Shown here piece by piece: positions 1-7,694 of a stretch of DNA of 64,000 nucleotides. Every line of letters starts with the position of its first letter. Positions within the stretch are counted from its first letter, which is position 1. The notes under the pieces are model-generated. The model did not search any database and had not been told where the DNA came from. It was given only the letters and a program-made list of their open reading frames with translations. The translations under genes were made by a program, and so were the position numbers. The DNA comes from Actinomycetota bacterium (lineage in GTDB: Bacteria; Actinomycetota; Actinomycetes; Nanopelagicales; Nanopelagicaceae), in assembly GCA_947372165.1 (NCBI GenBank), contig CANBSP010000007.1, forward strand, positions 17,523 through 81,522, given 5' to 3'.

Positions 1-85
1 TCATGCCGCCAGCATCACCAGTGCCGGCTTGTTCAAGCGGGCTGGTGTGGAGCATGAGCGTTGCGACGCGGGCTTCTTTCTTCAT
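1..85 (-). CDS. mshA: MshA N-terminus, partial (mycothiol glycosyltransferase)
   Basis: Only the first 28 codons are inside the window; the gene runs off the left edge. The residues LHTSPLEQAGTGDAGGM match the well-known start of D-inositol-3-phosphate glycosyltransferase, where the TGDAGGMN loop binds the UDP-GlcNAc donor. MshA makes the first committed intermediate of mycothiol, the actinobacterial thiol. The ATG is preceded by TAAGG eight bases upstream and lies 8 bp after the stop of the asparaginase gene, so it is probably the last gene seen of a four-gene operon (39-residue peptide, nitrobindin-like protein, asparaginase, mshA). The identification rests on a short but very characteristic stretch; the catalytic part cannot be examined. 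Confidence 0.85.
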   Translation of the reverse strand, partial: MKKEARVATLMLHTSPLEQAGTGDAGGM

Positions 86-93
86 GATGAGCC

Positions 94-1026
94 TTAGTCT
101 AGAACTGCTCGGATCTCCCCCACCACTTTTCCGCCGCCGAGTACATCTACACGCTCATCTGGCGTATCAACTCCCCAGCCTCGCAGGACTGCTGTCACCA
201 CGGGTCCGCTTGGTCGATATGAACCATCGGCAAACTTGATCGCGCAAGATCGACCATCTGGCATCGAAAATACATTGACTCCTTCTGCGCCATCTTTCAT
301 AAAGAAGCCAGGAATCTCTTGCATCAACTTTGAGTGGAGGCGACCTTTGCCACCTGTCATCTCTGGGAATGCACGGCATGCTGCCATTACCTCTTGATGA
401 ACGGGATCATCAGAGAGAGTGAATGCATGAACAGCTCGGGCTAAGCCGAGTGTTGAGACTGCAAAGAGGGGCGCGCCGCAACCATCAGCTGCGACATGTT
501 GAAGTGGTTCGCCCGTGAGGTTTTTAATCTCTTCTGCGATGAGTTGTTGTAGTGGATGAGATGGATCGGTATAACTCTCTCGGTCCCATCCTGCGGCCAC
601 AGATGCGGCAATCATTCCCGAATGCTTGCCCGAACAGTTCATCGCTAATTGGGTCGCGGGTTTCTCTCCCCATGCCCGGCGTTCCTTCTCATCAATCGGA
701 TAGCCAGTTGCGCAACGAAGCGCGCTCTCATCCAGACCAACAGAAGCCAAGATCGAAAGAATTACCTCAAAATGTTCGGCTGATCCACTGTGTGATGAGC
801 AGACGACCGCTAATTGCTTCGGTGTCAGTTTCAATCCTGCGCGAACCATTCCTGATGCTTGAAAAACTTTTACTGAAGATCGTGGAAAGATTGGAAGATC
901 CACTGATCCTCGTGCCCGCAGCACGGTTCCATCTGCACCGATCTCGACCAGATGGCCAGAGTGAACGGATTCAACGACGCCGTTACGAACGAGTTCGGCA
1001 AGGAGTTCGCCGGAATTTTTACTCAT
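94..1026 (-). CDS. L-asparaginase, ReAV-like type 3 family (Asparaginase_II)
   Basis: 310 residues, usual full length for the Asparaginase_II family (Rhizobium etli ReAV type), unrelated to E. coli AnsA/AnsB. It should hydrolyse L-asparagine to aspartate and ammonia in the cytoplasm. The residues described for the family's active site are in place: Ser50 and Lys53 (RSSVK), Ser80 (SSHSG), Cys131 and Lys134 (CSGKH), and Asp181/Cys183 (DGCGAP); the two cysteines and the lysine correspond to the zinc ligands of ReAV. No signal peptide. Its start overlaps the end of the nitrobindin-like gene by 8 bp, so it is translationally coupled to it, and mshA follows. The substrate is assigned from the family only. 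Confidence 0.88.
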   Translation of the reverse strand: MSKNSGELLAELVRNGVVESVHSGHLVEIGADGTVLRARGSVDLPIFPRSSVKVFQASGMVRAGLKLTPKQLAVVCSSHSGSAEHFEVILSILASVGLDESALRCATGYPIDEKERRAWGEKPATQLAMNCSGKHSGMIAASVAAGWDRESYTDPSHPLQQLIAEEIKNLTGEPLQHVAADGCGAPLFAVSTLGLARAVHAFTLSDDPVHQEVMAACRAFPEMTGGKGRLHSKLMQEIPGFFMKDGAEGVNVFSMPDGRSCAIKFADGSYRPSGPVVTAVLRGWGVDTPDERVDVLGGGKVVGEIRAVLD

Positions 1027-1522
1027 TTACTTGCCTCTCGAGTGATGACCAGATGTGGGCTTGAATTGTCTGACCTTCGGCTGCCATGTCATAGGCGAAG
1101 AAGAGTTGGCCTTCTACCAAACCGTAGAGTCGTTGACCTGCAGTGACAACCTTTGCAGTTGGGGTTGAGTAACCCTGGTCCATGGCGAGCTGAATCTTTG
1201 CCCCATCGTGTACTCCGACCCATCCTTCAGAGATACCGGTGCTGTGCGCAAGCACGACTTCAAGGACTTTATTTGGCTTTGGACGCCAATATCCGACTTC
1301 AGATGCTGCTGGTCGAATGATCTCGTTACTCTCATCGATGATCCAACTACGGGAGTAGTAATTCAGGAAGTTGCGGCCATCGTGGTTGAAGGTCACCTCT
1401 TGTGCGAATTGGAAGGTCTCAATTCCTGGATACTCACCTTGGCCTTTACCGCGCCAGGTGCCCACCATCCATGCCAATGGATAGAGATCTTCATGCAAAT
1501 TTTCGGGGATTGTAAATGCCAT
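1019..1522 (-). CDS. Nitrobindin-like heme beta-barrel protein (FABP/DUF1794 family)
   Basis: 167 residues with the family hallmark GTWRGKG at 21-27, the first strand of a ten-stranded nitrobindin barrel, and His156 near the C-terminus, the position of the proximal heme ligand in Rv2717c-type proteins. Members bind ferric heme and are thought to isomerise peroxynitrite to nitrate. The protein has no signal or membrane segment, so it should be cytoplasmic. Its ATG overlaps the stop of the upstream 39-residue peptide by one base (TAATG), and its own stop overlaps the asparaginase start by 8 bp, so the cluster is one transcript. Function is inferred from the fold family. Confidence 0.85.
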   Translation of the reverse strand: MAFTIPENLHEDLYPLAWMVGTWRGKGQGEYPGIETFQFAQEVTFNHDGRNFLNYYSRSWIIDESNEIIRPAASEVGYWRPKPNKVLEVVLAHSTGISEGWVGVHDGAKIQLAMDQGYSTPTAKVVTAGQRLYGLVEGQLFFAYDMAAEGQTIQAHIWSSLERQVNE

Positions 1523-1641
1523 TATTTTTTATCCTTCTCTGGCTTGAAATTGCGAGCCATTCCGCGGGCGCCCCAGACGATGAGCGTGATACCAAAGGCA
1601 AAGGTGGCAGCAATCAAGAGAACACTCGTTACGGTCACCAT
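1522..1641 (-). CDS. 39-residue single-span membrane peptide
   Basis: A short gene of 39 codons. Residues about 3-23 are a hydrophobic segment (VTSVLLIAATFAFGITLIVW) and the tail is basic (ARNFKPEKDKK), which suggests one membrane span with a cytoplasmic C-terminus. Two signals support it as real: a TACGCT -10 box exactly six bases before the ATG, the leaderless pattern of this genome, and a TAATG stop/start overlap with the nitrobindin-like gene downstream. It appears to be the first gene of the operon ending in mshA. I do not recognise the family and assign no function. Confidence 0.7.
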   Translation of the reverse strand: MVTVTSVLLIAATFAFGITLIVWGARGMARNFKPEKDKK

Positions 1642-1683
1642 GTGAGTAGCGTATCTAAGAAGGTGGCCTAATAAGATCTGACT
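1642..1683. promoter_or_regulatory. Divergent pair of leaderless promoters
   Basis: On the minus strand TACGCT (1648..1653) is six bases before the ATG of the membrane peptide. On the plus strand TAAGAT (1672..1677) is six bases before the ATG of the DsrE gene. No Shine-Dalgarno sequence is visible for either, so both mRNAs probably begin at the A of the ATG. Confidence 0.6.
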
Positions 1684-2055
1684 ATGAGCGGATCTCGCAA
1701 GAAGTTGGTTATCAAGGTGATGAGTGGTCTTTCGGATAAAGAGCGCACCGCCCAGGCATTTACCGTTGCGGCCACTGCACTCGCATCTGGCGTCGAGGTC
1801 TCACTCTGGCTGACCGGTGATGCCTCGGATTTTGCTCTTCCCGGAAGAGCGGAACAGTTCGAACTCCCCCACGCCGCACCACTCCAGCATCTCCTTGCCG
1901 CTGTGATCGCAGGCGGTTCTGTGACGCTCTGTACTCAATGTGCGCAGCGCCGTGGAATTACATCGGCCGATATTTTGCCGGGCATCACTATTAAAGGAGC
2001 TGCCTCGTTTGTGGAAGAGATTATGGAAGAGGGCGTTCAGGCGATCGTTTACTAG
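1684..2055 (+). CDS. DsrE-family protein
   Basis: 123 residues with the DsrE/DsrF-like alpha/beta fold: a beta strand LVIKVMSG, a helix after SDKERTAQAF, a second strand VEVSLWLTG, and a CTQC pair at Cys83/Cys86. DsrE relatives carry sulfur as a persulfide or act as small sulfur-relay proteins. The CxxC pair suggests a thiol role, but the partner is unknown. The gene is monocistronic and leaderless. It ends 3 bp before the convergent ygfZ-like gene with no room for a terminator. The neighbourhood (Fur, YgfZ, thioredoxin, mycothiol genes) is rich in redox and iron-sulfur functions. Confidence 0.8.
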   Translation: MSGSRKKLVIKVMSGLSDKERTAQAFTVAATALASGVEVSLWLTGDASDFALPGRAEQFELPHAAPLQHLLAAVIAGGSVTLCTQCAQRRGITSADILPGITIKGAASFVEEIMEEGVQAIVY

Positions 2056-2058
2056 ATT

Positions 2059-2967
2059 TTATTCGGCAGCGACAATAACTTCTTGCGTCGCTGGCACGCC
2101 ATCCACCATAAGAACCTCTGTCACTGGTGTTGTTCGACGAATTACCGCAAGTGCAATCGGCCCCAATTCATAATGTCTGGCAAGTGTGCCGATATATCCA
2201 ACCTCTTTTTCACCAGCAAATACCTTCGCGCCGGTCACTGGATAATGAACCATCGAACCATCAAGATGAAGTAGGACGAGGCGACGTGGTGGATGGCCCA
2301 AGTTAAATACCTTGGCAACAGTCTCTTGCCCTGGGTAACAACCCTTCTTCATATGCACTGCGCCACCTAGATATCCGAGCTCATTCGGGATCGACTTATG
2401 ATCAGTCTCAAAGAGAATACGTGCACGATGTGCCGCGACTCGTTCTGCTTCTAGCGCCCAGGTACCAACTTGCATATGTACCGATGCAAATGCTGCGAGA
2501 GTTTCGGATAATTCATCACGGGGCACGATGGCGAAAGGTCCGCCCAATCCGTCGTGAAGACCTGGCGCTCTCACAACTGCGTGAGTATCACTGACTAACT
2601 TTGGTTCTACTCGCAACATAAAGACCATCCGTTGCAAGAAGGTGAGGAGCGGTTCGCCCTTCTCTTTCTCGGTATGAAGCCAGAGCGTTTCACCATCATC
2701 TACGGCAAAGAATTGGTGGGTGACATGCCCTTGAGCATCAAGCATCAATGATTCAACCCAGATTCCGGGTCTTAGGGCGGCAAATTCTTGCGTAGCTAAA
2801 TCATTCATCCAGGTAAGGCGATCAACACCGGTGATGGTGAGTACCGCGCGATGAGAGAGATCAGCGAATGCAGTGCCAGCCACGAGTGCGCGCTGTTCAT
2901 GATTAGGTTCGCCAAAATGCCAGATCGCCCCTTTATCGGGACCTTCTTCTACGAGCACTGCGGACAT
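2059..2967 (-). CDS. ygfZ: YgfZ/GcvT-like folate-binding protein
   Basis: 302 residues of the aminomethyltransferase (GcvT) fold. The signature KGCYPGQE at 208-215 is the diagnostic YgfZ motif with its conserved cysteine. YgfZ proteins use tetrahydrofolate to help assemble or repair certain iron-sulfur clusters, including that of tRNA thiolation enzyme MiaB; they act in the cytoplasm. The start ATG has TAGGCT six bases upstream and no ribosome binding site, so it is leaderless. It is convergent with the DsrE gene and follows fur on the same strand, with 26 bp between them. Family assignment is firm; the client enzyme is unknown. Confidence 0.88.
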   Translation of the reverse strand: MSAVLVEEGPDKGAIWHFGEPNHEQRALVAGTAFADLSHRAVLTITGVDRLTWMNDLATQEFAALRPGIWVESLMLDAQGHVTHQFFAVDDGETLWLHTEKEKGEPLLTFLQRMVFMLRVEPKLVSDTHAVVRAPGLHDGLGGPFAIVPRDELSETLAAFASVHMQVGTWALEAERVAAHRARILFETDHKSIPNELGYLGGAVHMKKGCYPGQETVAKVFNLGHPPRRLVLLHLDGSMVHYPVTGAKVFAGEKEVGYIGTLARHYELGPIALAVIRRTTPVTEVLMVDGVPATQEVIVAAE

Positions 2968-2979
2968 GGCCCAAGCCTA
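2968..2979 (-). promoter_or_regulatory. Leaderless -10 box of ygfZ
   Basis: TAGGCT at 2974..2979, followed by six bases and then the ATG at 2967. No recognisable -35 box. Confidence 0.5.
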
Positions 2980-2992
2980 CTGAGAAGATGGC

Positions 2993-3406
2993 TTATGGCT
3001 TGGCGAAGCAGGATTCGCAGCGACCAGCGATCGCCAAGTGAGCCAAATCTGTGTGGAAGCCGTAGTTATTTAAGAGAGATTCGGTAAGAAGTGAGGTCTC
3101 CTCGATTGGAACTTCGATCAATAGCCCGCAGCTCTCGCAGTTCAGATGCGCATGAAGCTTCTCTTTCGCCGCGTGGTATCGAAGTCCGCCATGACCGACG
3201 TGTGAGTGTTGAACCAATCCAACGTTCTCAAGTGTCTCGAGGTTGCGATAGACAGTCGAGAGATTGATACCTGGGTGGGTCTGACGAACCTTCTCGGCGA
3301 GTTCTTCAGGCGTTGCATGATCTAACTCGCGCACAGCCTGTAAGACTAATTCGCGCTGTGGAGTAAGGCGCAAGCCCTTTTGATGGAGTTCGTGTTTTTC
3401 AGCCAT
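2993..3406 (-). CDS. fur: Fur-family metalloregulator
   Basis: 137 residues. The N-terminal winged helix (recognition helix about 48-62, NLSTVYRNLETLE) is followed by the dimerisation domain. Two CxxC pairs, Cys90/Cys93 and Cys130/Cys133, form the structural zinc site of Fur proteins, and the His-rich segment KLHAHLNCESC (83-93) contributes the regulatory metal site. It should repress metal-uptake or oxidative-stress genes; iron, zinc and peroxide sensors of the family cannot be separated by reading. The gene is leaderless (TAGAAT, six bases, ATG) and its -10 box overlaps the stop codon of the DUF4395 gene upstream. Confidence 0.9.
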   Translation of the reverse strand: MAEKHELHQKGLRLTPQRELVLQAVRELDHATPEELAEKVRQTHPGINLSTVYRNLETLENVGLVQHSHVGHGGLRYHAAKEKLHAHLNCESCGLLIEVPIEETSLLTESLLNNYGFHTDLAHLAIAGRCESCFAKP

Positions 3407-3418
3407 AATGAAATTCTA
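3407..3418 (-). promoter_or_regulatory. Leaderless -10 box of fur
   Basis: TAGAAT at 3413..3418 and six bases to the ATG at 3406. The box contains the TAG stop codon of the DUF4395 gene (3416..3418), so fur has its own promoter inside the end of that gene. Confidence 0.55.
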
Positions 3419-3889
3419 GCGCAATCGCGCGATCAGAAGATAAATCTCACAACCCAAGCAGAAGTTGAAGAGCGCATTGAGCGTCGCCGCAGCCAAGCAT
3501 GCGCTTACCGCTACAAGAAATAGCCCACTCCATGATGCAAGTCCTGCGACCACAGCTACCGTAGTGAAAAGCAAGCCCACCTGCTGTGCAAATCGTGGTG
3601 GTCGAATATCCTCTTTAACAACTTCACCCTTCAGTAACGGCTTGACAACCTTATTAAAGATTAGCCCTTGAGGTGTGAACTGCGGACCAAAAAAAGATCC
3701 GATGAGAAAGAAAGCAAGTGAGATTACAACAAGCGGTGTTGAATGAGTGAGGAGTGCACTCGCAAGAATGAGCGAAGTAACCGCTGCACCAAAACGTGGA
3801 CCTCGAGCATCAATCAATTTTGGTGCTTGAGAATCATGAGTTGATGAAGAAGTTGGAGCTGCCGTTGAGGTTACATGTGAATATGTCAT
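3416..3889 (-). CDS. DUF4395 membrane protein
   Basis: 157 residues. A disordered Ser/Thr-rich start is followed by four hydrophobic segments (about 35-50, 52-68, 104-121, 122-140) and a C-terminal CLGCE motif (Cys144/Cys147) close to the last membrane-facing stretch. This is the DUF4395 pattern. The gene sits directly after a membrane-anchored thioredoxin, a pairing common in actinobacteria, and the cysteine pair makes a thiol-exchange partnership plausible: the thioredoxin could reduce CLGC or the reverse. This is inference; DUF4395 has no established activity. The ATG is leaderless, with TACTCT six bases upstream, despite lying 50 bp after the thioredoxin gene. Confidence 0.8.
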   Translation of the reverse strand: MTYSHVTSTAAPTSSSTHDSQAPKLIDARGPRFGAAVTSLILASALLTHSTPLVVISLAFFLIGSFFGPQFTPQGLIFNKVVKPLLKGEVVKEDIRPPRFAQQVGLLFTTVAVVAGLASWSGLFLVAVSACLAAATLNALFNFCLGCEIYLLIARLR

Positions 3890-3901
3890 AGCGAGAGAGT
3901 A
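3890..3901 (-). promoter_or_regulatory. Leaderless -10 box of the DUF4395 gene
   Basis: TACTCT at 3896..3901, six bases, then ATG at 3889. Confidence 0.5.
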
Positions 3902-3939
3902 GAAGAAAAATTGATTGGGTACTTGCGAGAAAATTGCAG

Positions 3940-4365
3940 TTACGAAATTGCCGCAAGTGCTGCGATGACTTGATCGCGCTTTGGAGCACCAGATGCTCTA
4001 CCAACTTCGATTCCATTACGATCGAGAATCAACGTAGTTGGAGTTGAATTGATATGGAGGCGGCGGACAAGATCCAGGTGGCTTTCAGCATCAATATCTA
4101 TATGCACGACATCAGGAAGGCCGGAGACAACATCTGCCAAGAGCGCTTTGGTCGCTCGACAAGGGCTGCAGAAAGCTGTTGAAAATTGGAGCAAGGTGAC
4201 TCGCGATCCAAGAGATGCGCCGATCTCTTCTGCTGTGACGGCCGGCGTCTGTAGAGCACTTTCTACCGATCTCGTACTGCGTACCTGGCCACGCGAGCGC
4301 TTGTGCCAGAGACCGAAGGCGATCGTGGCAGTAAGAACGAATCCAAGTAGGAGCACCGAGTTCAC
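3940..4365 (-). CDS. Membrane-anchored thioredoxin-like protein (ThiX-like)
   Basis: 141 residues. Residues 1-20 are a hydrophobic anchor, followed by a basic linker and a thioredoxin domain from about 40. The redox motif is CSPC at 66-69 and the cis-proline is in STPTT near 113. A GTG start is used. The order thioredoxin, then divergent glnR and mshD, matches mycobacterial thiX-glnR-mshD, which supports orthology. The protein is probably tethered to the membrane with the catalytic domain on one face; topology cannot be settled by reading, because the positive residues follow the span, which favours the domain staying inside. DUF4395 follows on the same strand. Confidence 0.82.
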   Translation of the reverse strand: MNSVLLLGFVLTATIAFGLWHKRSRGQVRSTRSVESALQTPAVTAEEIGASLGSRVTLLQFSTAFCSPCRATKALLADVVSGLPDVVHIDIDAESHLDLVRRLHINSTPTTLILDRNGIEVGRASGAPKRDQVIAALAAIS

Positions 4366-4385
4366 AGGGGTATTCTTGCACCCTT
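4366..4385. promoter_or_regulatory. Overlapping bidirectional promoter, thioredoxin / glnR
   Basis: Only 20 bp separate the GTG of the thioredoxin gene from the ATG of glnR. The stretch TATTCTTG reads as a -10 box on both strands: TATTCT on plus (4371..4376, nine bases from the ATG) and AAGAAT on minus (4372..4377, six bases from the GTG). Both transcripts would be leaderless or nearly so, and any -35 contacts would fall inside the opposite gene. Confidence 0.5.
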
Positions 4386-5093
4386 ATGGCACGCATCCTG
4401 CTTCTGACGAACACACTTGGCGCCAGCGCTGAAGTGCTGCCAAGTCTTGGGCTCTTACAACATCAGGTGCGCATCCTTCCGGCCGAAGCTTCTGTACTCA
4501 TTGATATTCCTGATGTCGACGCACTCTTCATTGATTGTCGCAAAGAGATTGCATCTGCGAAATCACTCGCCAGATTAATTACATCAACCGGTATCAATTG
4601 CCCGGTGATTGCAATCGCAACTGAAGGCGGCCTCTCGGCTATCAGCGCTGATTGGGGTGTCGATGAAGTCATTCTCGATACTGCAGGTCCGGCAGAAGTA
4701 GAAGCACGCATTCGCATATCAATGGGTCGAACACAGGCTCAACTCGTGGCAAGTGATCCATCAGCTCGAGAGATTCGCACCGGTGATGTCGTCATCGATG
4801 AAAGTTCGTACACTGCAAAGATTAAGGGACGTTCACTCGATCTCACCTTTAAAGAGTTCGAGCTACTCAAATACCTTGCTCAGCATCCAGGTCGCGTCTT
4901 CACTCGCGCGCAATTGCTGCAAGAGATCTGGGGTTACGACTACTTCGGTGGCACTCGTACCGTCGACGTCCATATCCGCCGACTACGTTCAAAACTCGGT
5001 CCAGAGTTTGAGGCAATCATCGGCACAGTTCGCAACGTCGGTTATCGCTTCACACTTCCCGGTAAAGATTCACTTCTCTCCGAACGCGTCTAA
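4386..5093 (+). CDS. glnR: GlnR-like OmpR-family response regulator
   Basis: 235 residues: an N-terminal receiver-like domain (1-125) and a C-terminal OmpR-type winged helix (about 137-228, with the recognition region [15 protein letters not shown]). Asp50 is in the same position as the unphosphorylated Asp50 of Streptomyces GlnR. The acidic pocket residues before it are absent (TNTLG instead of D-D/E), so it is an atypical, probably phosphorylation-independent receiver. Location directly before mshD and divergent from a thioredoxin gene is the mycobacterial glnR context. It is expected to control nitrogen assimilation genes; no target site was identified here. Confidence 0.82.
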   Translation: MARILLLTNTLGASAEVLPSLGLLQHQVRILPAEASVLIDIPDVDALFIDCRKEIASAKSLARLITSTGINCPVIAIATEGGLSAISADWGVDEVILDTAGPAEVEARIRISMGRTQAQLVASDPSAREIRTGDVVIDESSYTAKIKGRSLDLTFKEFELLKYLAQHPGRVFTRAQLLQEIWGYDYFGGTRTVDVHIRRLRSKLGPEFEAIIGTVRNVGYRFTLPGKDSLLSERV

Positions 5094-5101
5094 CGGTCGC
5101 T

Positions 5102-5572
5102 ATGCGCACGATTTTAAAGTTAGAACAGCGGATTGGTGATGTCACTAAGCCAACCATCCCCCTCGATATTCATACCTTTATCCCCGACGATGACAATGAA
5201 GAGTGGCTTGCCCTCAACAATCAGATATTTGCTCATCATCCTGATCAAGGTGGTTGGGTCATGGAAGATCTTCTCAATCGGATGGCTGAGAATTGGTTTG
5301 ATCCAAAAGGCTTCTTTGTAGCGCGAAATAATGGGGAAATGGTCGGATTCTGTTGGACGAAGATCCATCACGACCTCACCCGCCAAGGTCCAGTCGGTGA
5401 GATCTATGTACTCGGCGTTGATAAAGCCCGATCACCTAAAGGTCTCGGTAAAGGACTTACGAGCTTGGGGTTGGCCTATTTCAAAGAACTTGGAATCCAA
5501 GAGTCCATGCTCTACGTCGATGCCGATAATGCTGCAGCGTTAAAGGTCTACCGAGATTTAGGTTTTAATTAA
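5102..5572 (+). CDS. mshD: MshD-like mycothiol synthase, single GNAT domain
   Basis: 156 residues that align with the C-terminal half of mycothiol synthase: the HHPDQGGW segment (45-52), WFDPKGFF (65-72), the acetyl-CoA loop SPKGLGKG (111-118), and LYVDADNAAALKVYRDLGF at the end. MshD acetylates cysteinyl-glucosaminyl-inositol to finish mycothiol. Normal MshD is about 300 residues with two GNAT domains. Here the N-terminal domain is missing and the protein stops directly after LGF, about a dozen residues short of the usual final strand. In the mycobacterial enzyme the C-terminal domain is the catalytic one, so the short form may still work. It is 8 bp after glnR, and its 3' end overlaps the convergent aminotransferase gene by 8 bp. 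Confidence 0.8.
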   Translation: MRTILKLEQRIGDVTKPTIPLDIHTFIPDDDNEEWLALNNQIFAHHPDQGGWVMEDLLNRMAENWFDPKGFFVARNNGEMVGFCWTKIHHDLTRQGPVGEIYVLGVDKARSPKGLGKGLTSLGLAYFKELGIQESMLYVDADNAAALKVYRDLGFN

Positions 5573-6926
5573 CCGAGGTCAAATCCGCACACATCGCGCG
5601 AAATGCCGCGGTATGAGCATCGATATCAGCCTCACTTGTCTCTGGTGAGACAAGAGCCATGTTATGGAATGGCGTAATAAGGAAGCCATCGTTGAGCATA
5701 CGTAGATGAATATATTGTTCGAGTTCAAAGTCCCCGGCATCAGCCGCTTCTTTTCCGGTTCGTGGGGCACCAGCTTTAAAGAGATATTCACCGCGCGCGC
5801 CAAGGCGTGAACAGTGCCAAGGAAGTTCATACTCTGCAATAGCAGCCTCAACGCCATCGCACCAACGATTGCCCAGTGGCACCATACGATTGAAGGCTTC
5901 ATCGGTTAAGACCTTCGTCAGCGTTGCACGCATGGCAGCTAGTGATAACGCATTTCCAGCAAGTGTTCCGCCAATACCACCAGTATCGATGATCTCTCGG
6001 CTGGTCTTAGATGTAATCGAAGCTGCAATCTCTTCAGTCATTCCGAAGGTCCCCGTTGGCAATCCACCTGCTATCGCTTTGCCGATCGTCAAGATATCAG
6101 GCTTGAGACCTAATGCAGCAGTCATGCCACCAGCTGAAACTGAGATTGTATGAGTCTCATCAATAATCCAGACCACGCCATACTTCTTCGCAAGATCACC
6201 AACTGCCTGTAAATAGCCCTCTTCAGGTAAGACGATACCGATATTGGTCATCGCTGGTTCCATCAAGATACATGCCACATCACCGTGGGCTAGCGCTGCT
6301 TCCATAGCTGCGAGATCGTTAAATTCCACAACCCGGGTTGTGAGATCTAAATCAACCGGAGCGCCAATATTCCCAGGGCGCTTTATTGTGGCGCCGGTTG
6401 CATCCAAAGTTCCGAAAGTTTCATCAACGGATCCGTGATAACAGAAATCAATAACGACTGTCTTCTGCTTTCCTGTGACCAGGCGCGAGTATCGGATTGC
6501 ACAACGATTGGCGTCCGTTGCCGATACCGTGAACTGCCATTTCGGAAGACCAAATCGACGCGCTAACTCCTGCGATACGAGCACGGCATCCTCAGTTGGC
6601 AGCATCGCAGTCATACCGCGATCCATCTGCGCCTTGATTGCATCCACTGTCGCTTTGGGTGAGTGGCCTGTCATCGAGCCAGTGTCGCCGAGACAGAGGT
6701 CAACATATTTATTTCCATCGACATCGGTGAAATAGGCACCTTGCGCGGTATCGACAAATACTGGATAGGCACCGGGCCACTTCGACATCCAGGACATCGG
6801 TACGCCATTGGTCATGACAGATTGGGCTTGCTTAAATAATTCCCCGCTCTTGGGGTGCAACTTCAGGAAGCGTTCTTCCTCAATCGCCATTAACTTCTTA
6901 AGATGGCTGCGATCTACTTCTGGCAT
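5565..6926 (-). CDS. Class III PLP aminotransferase, substrate unknown
   Basis: 453 residues, fold type I, class III. The PLP lysine is Lys283 in TIGKAIAGGLP, the pyridine-nitrogen aspartate is Asp256 in IDETHT, and HGSVDET follows the aromatic FCYHG cofactor stack at 161-165. It resembles glutamate-1-semialdehyde aminomutase and related aspartate aminotransferase-family proteins, but it ends a sugar operon (HbpS-like, PfkB kinase, aldose epimerase), has no heme genes nearby and carries an N-terminal extension of about 45 residues. Its ATG immediately follows the epimerase stop with no gap. A role in amination of a keto compound derived from a sugar or amino acid is possible; I would not call it hemL. 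Confidence 0.75.
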   Translation of the reverse strand: MPEVDRSHLKKLMAIEEERFLKLHPKSGELFKQAQSVMTNGVPMSWMSKWPGAYPVFVDTAQGAYFTDVDGNKYVDLCLGDTGSMTGHSPKATVDAIKAQMDRGMTAMLPTEDAVLVSQELARRFGLPKWQFTVSATDANRCAIRYSRLVTGKQKTVVIDFCYHGSVDETFGTLDATGATIKRPGNIGAPVDLDLTTRVVEFNDLAAMEAALAHGDVACILMEPAMTNIGIVLPEEGYLQAVGDLAKKYGVVWIIDETHTISVSAGGMTAALGLKPDILTIGKAIAGGLPTGTFGMTEEIAASITSKTSREIIDTGGIGGTLAGNALSLAAMRATLTKVLTDEAFNRMVPLGNRWCDGVEAAIAEYELPWHCSRLGARGEYLFKAGAPRTGKEAADAGDFELEQYIHLRMLNDGFLITPFHNMALVSPETSEADIDAHTAAFRAMCADLTSVN

Positions 6927-7694
6927 TTAGTAATCCTCTGAGAATGTGAAGAGAGCTTCGATGTAATGGTCCCCGATGATTCCCAAATTAGCAGCATCAG
7001 GCGGGGCTGTCTGCGGTTCGACGGCGATTCCTTCTGGATCCTCGGTATAGACGACCCAATATGGTGCATCGGATTCAATTTCTAGTCGAGCAGCTCCTGG
7101 CCAGACAATGGTTGGGGTGCCTTTAACCCCTGTAAAACAATCATCCCAGGGTCCTTCTGGTGGCGTTATAAGTTCGCCGGTTGGCATACCCTCTTCGTTG
7201 CGCACAAACATTTCTGCCGCAGTGAATTCAAGTTCTGCTTCCCCACCTCGGTCGAGTTCGCGTGGGAACCAAGGGTGAAAGCCCAGCCAAGCAGGAAGTG
7301 TGCAGCCATTGGCTTCATACTCAAGGGTCCAGCGAACGGCATCATCGAGTACTTCAATCCGTTGTTCTAGATAAGCACCTTCGTATGGCGCCGGTAATGC
7401 GAAACGAGCCGAACCACTTCCGGTCTCTTCCCATGATCCGGTAAAACCAAAACCGTGAATGGCGTGCGGGGCAGCCCACGTGGTTGGCAGAGTAATTTCT
7501 TGATCAGCTTCGTCGTACAAGATGCCATCGGCGATACGTCCAGCCCATGGACCCATCGCATACCAACCCCATGAGAGTGGTGTTCCGCGGAATGGAACTG
7601 CAAATTGCAGGTCACGCCACTGCAGCGATGCAATACGCGCGCCTTGATCTAAATCAATTGCAACTGAAATCTCTGATCCATCGATGTGTTGCAT
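6927..7694 (-). CDS. Aldose 1-epimerase family protein
   Basis: 255 residues of the galactose mutarotase fold. Visible family features are the early SLQWRDLQF strand, the HAIHGFGFTGSW segment with the first histidine, the catalytic-region GFHPWFPREL histidine, and the late glutamate in IAVEPQTAPPDA. It should interconvert alpha and beta anomers of an aldose, in the cytoplasm. It lies between the PfkB kinase and the aminotransferase with no spacing on either side (its stop abuts the next ATG and its start abuts the kinase stop), so all four genes are one operon. The sugar is not known. Confidence 0.85.
   Translation of the reverse strand: MQHIDGSEISVAIDLDQGARIASLQWRDLQFAVPFRGTPLSWGWYAMGPWAGRIADGILYDEADQEITLPTTWAAPHAIHGFGFTGSWEETGSGSARFALPAPYEGAYLEQRIEVLDDAVRWTLEYEANGCTLPAWLGFHPWFPRELDRGGEAELEFTAAEMFVRNEEGMPTGELITPPEGPWDDCFTGVKGTPTIVWPGAARLEIESDAPYWVVYTEDPEGIAVEPQTAPPDAANLGIIGDHYIEALFTFSEDY

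Noticed and set aside
552..1064. Plus-strand open frame opposite the asparaginase gene
   Set aside because: Shadow of the minus-strand gene: no family pattern, no promoter or ribosome site, while the minus frame has the full catalytic set.
5565..6926. hemL (glutamate-1-semialdehyde aminomutase) call
   Set aside because: Similar fold and motifs, but it has an extended N-terminus and sits at the end of a sugar operon with no heme biosynthesis genes around; the general aminotransferase call is safer.
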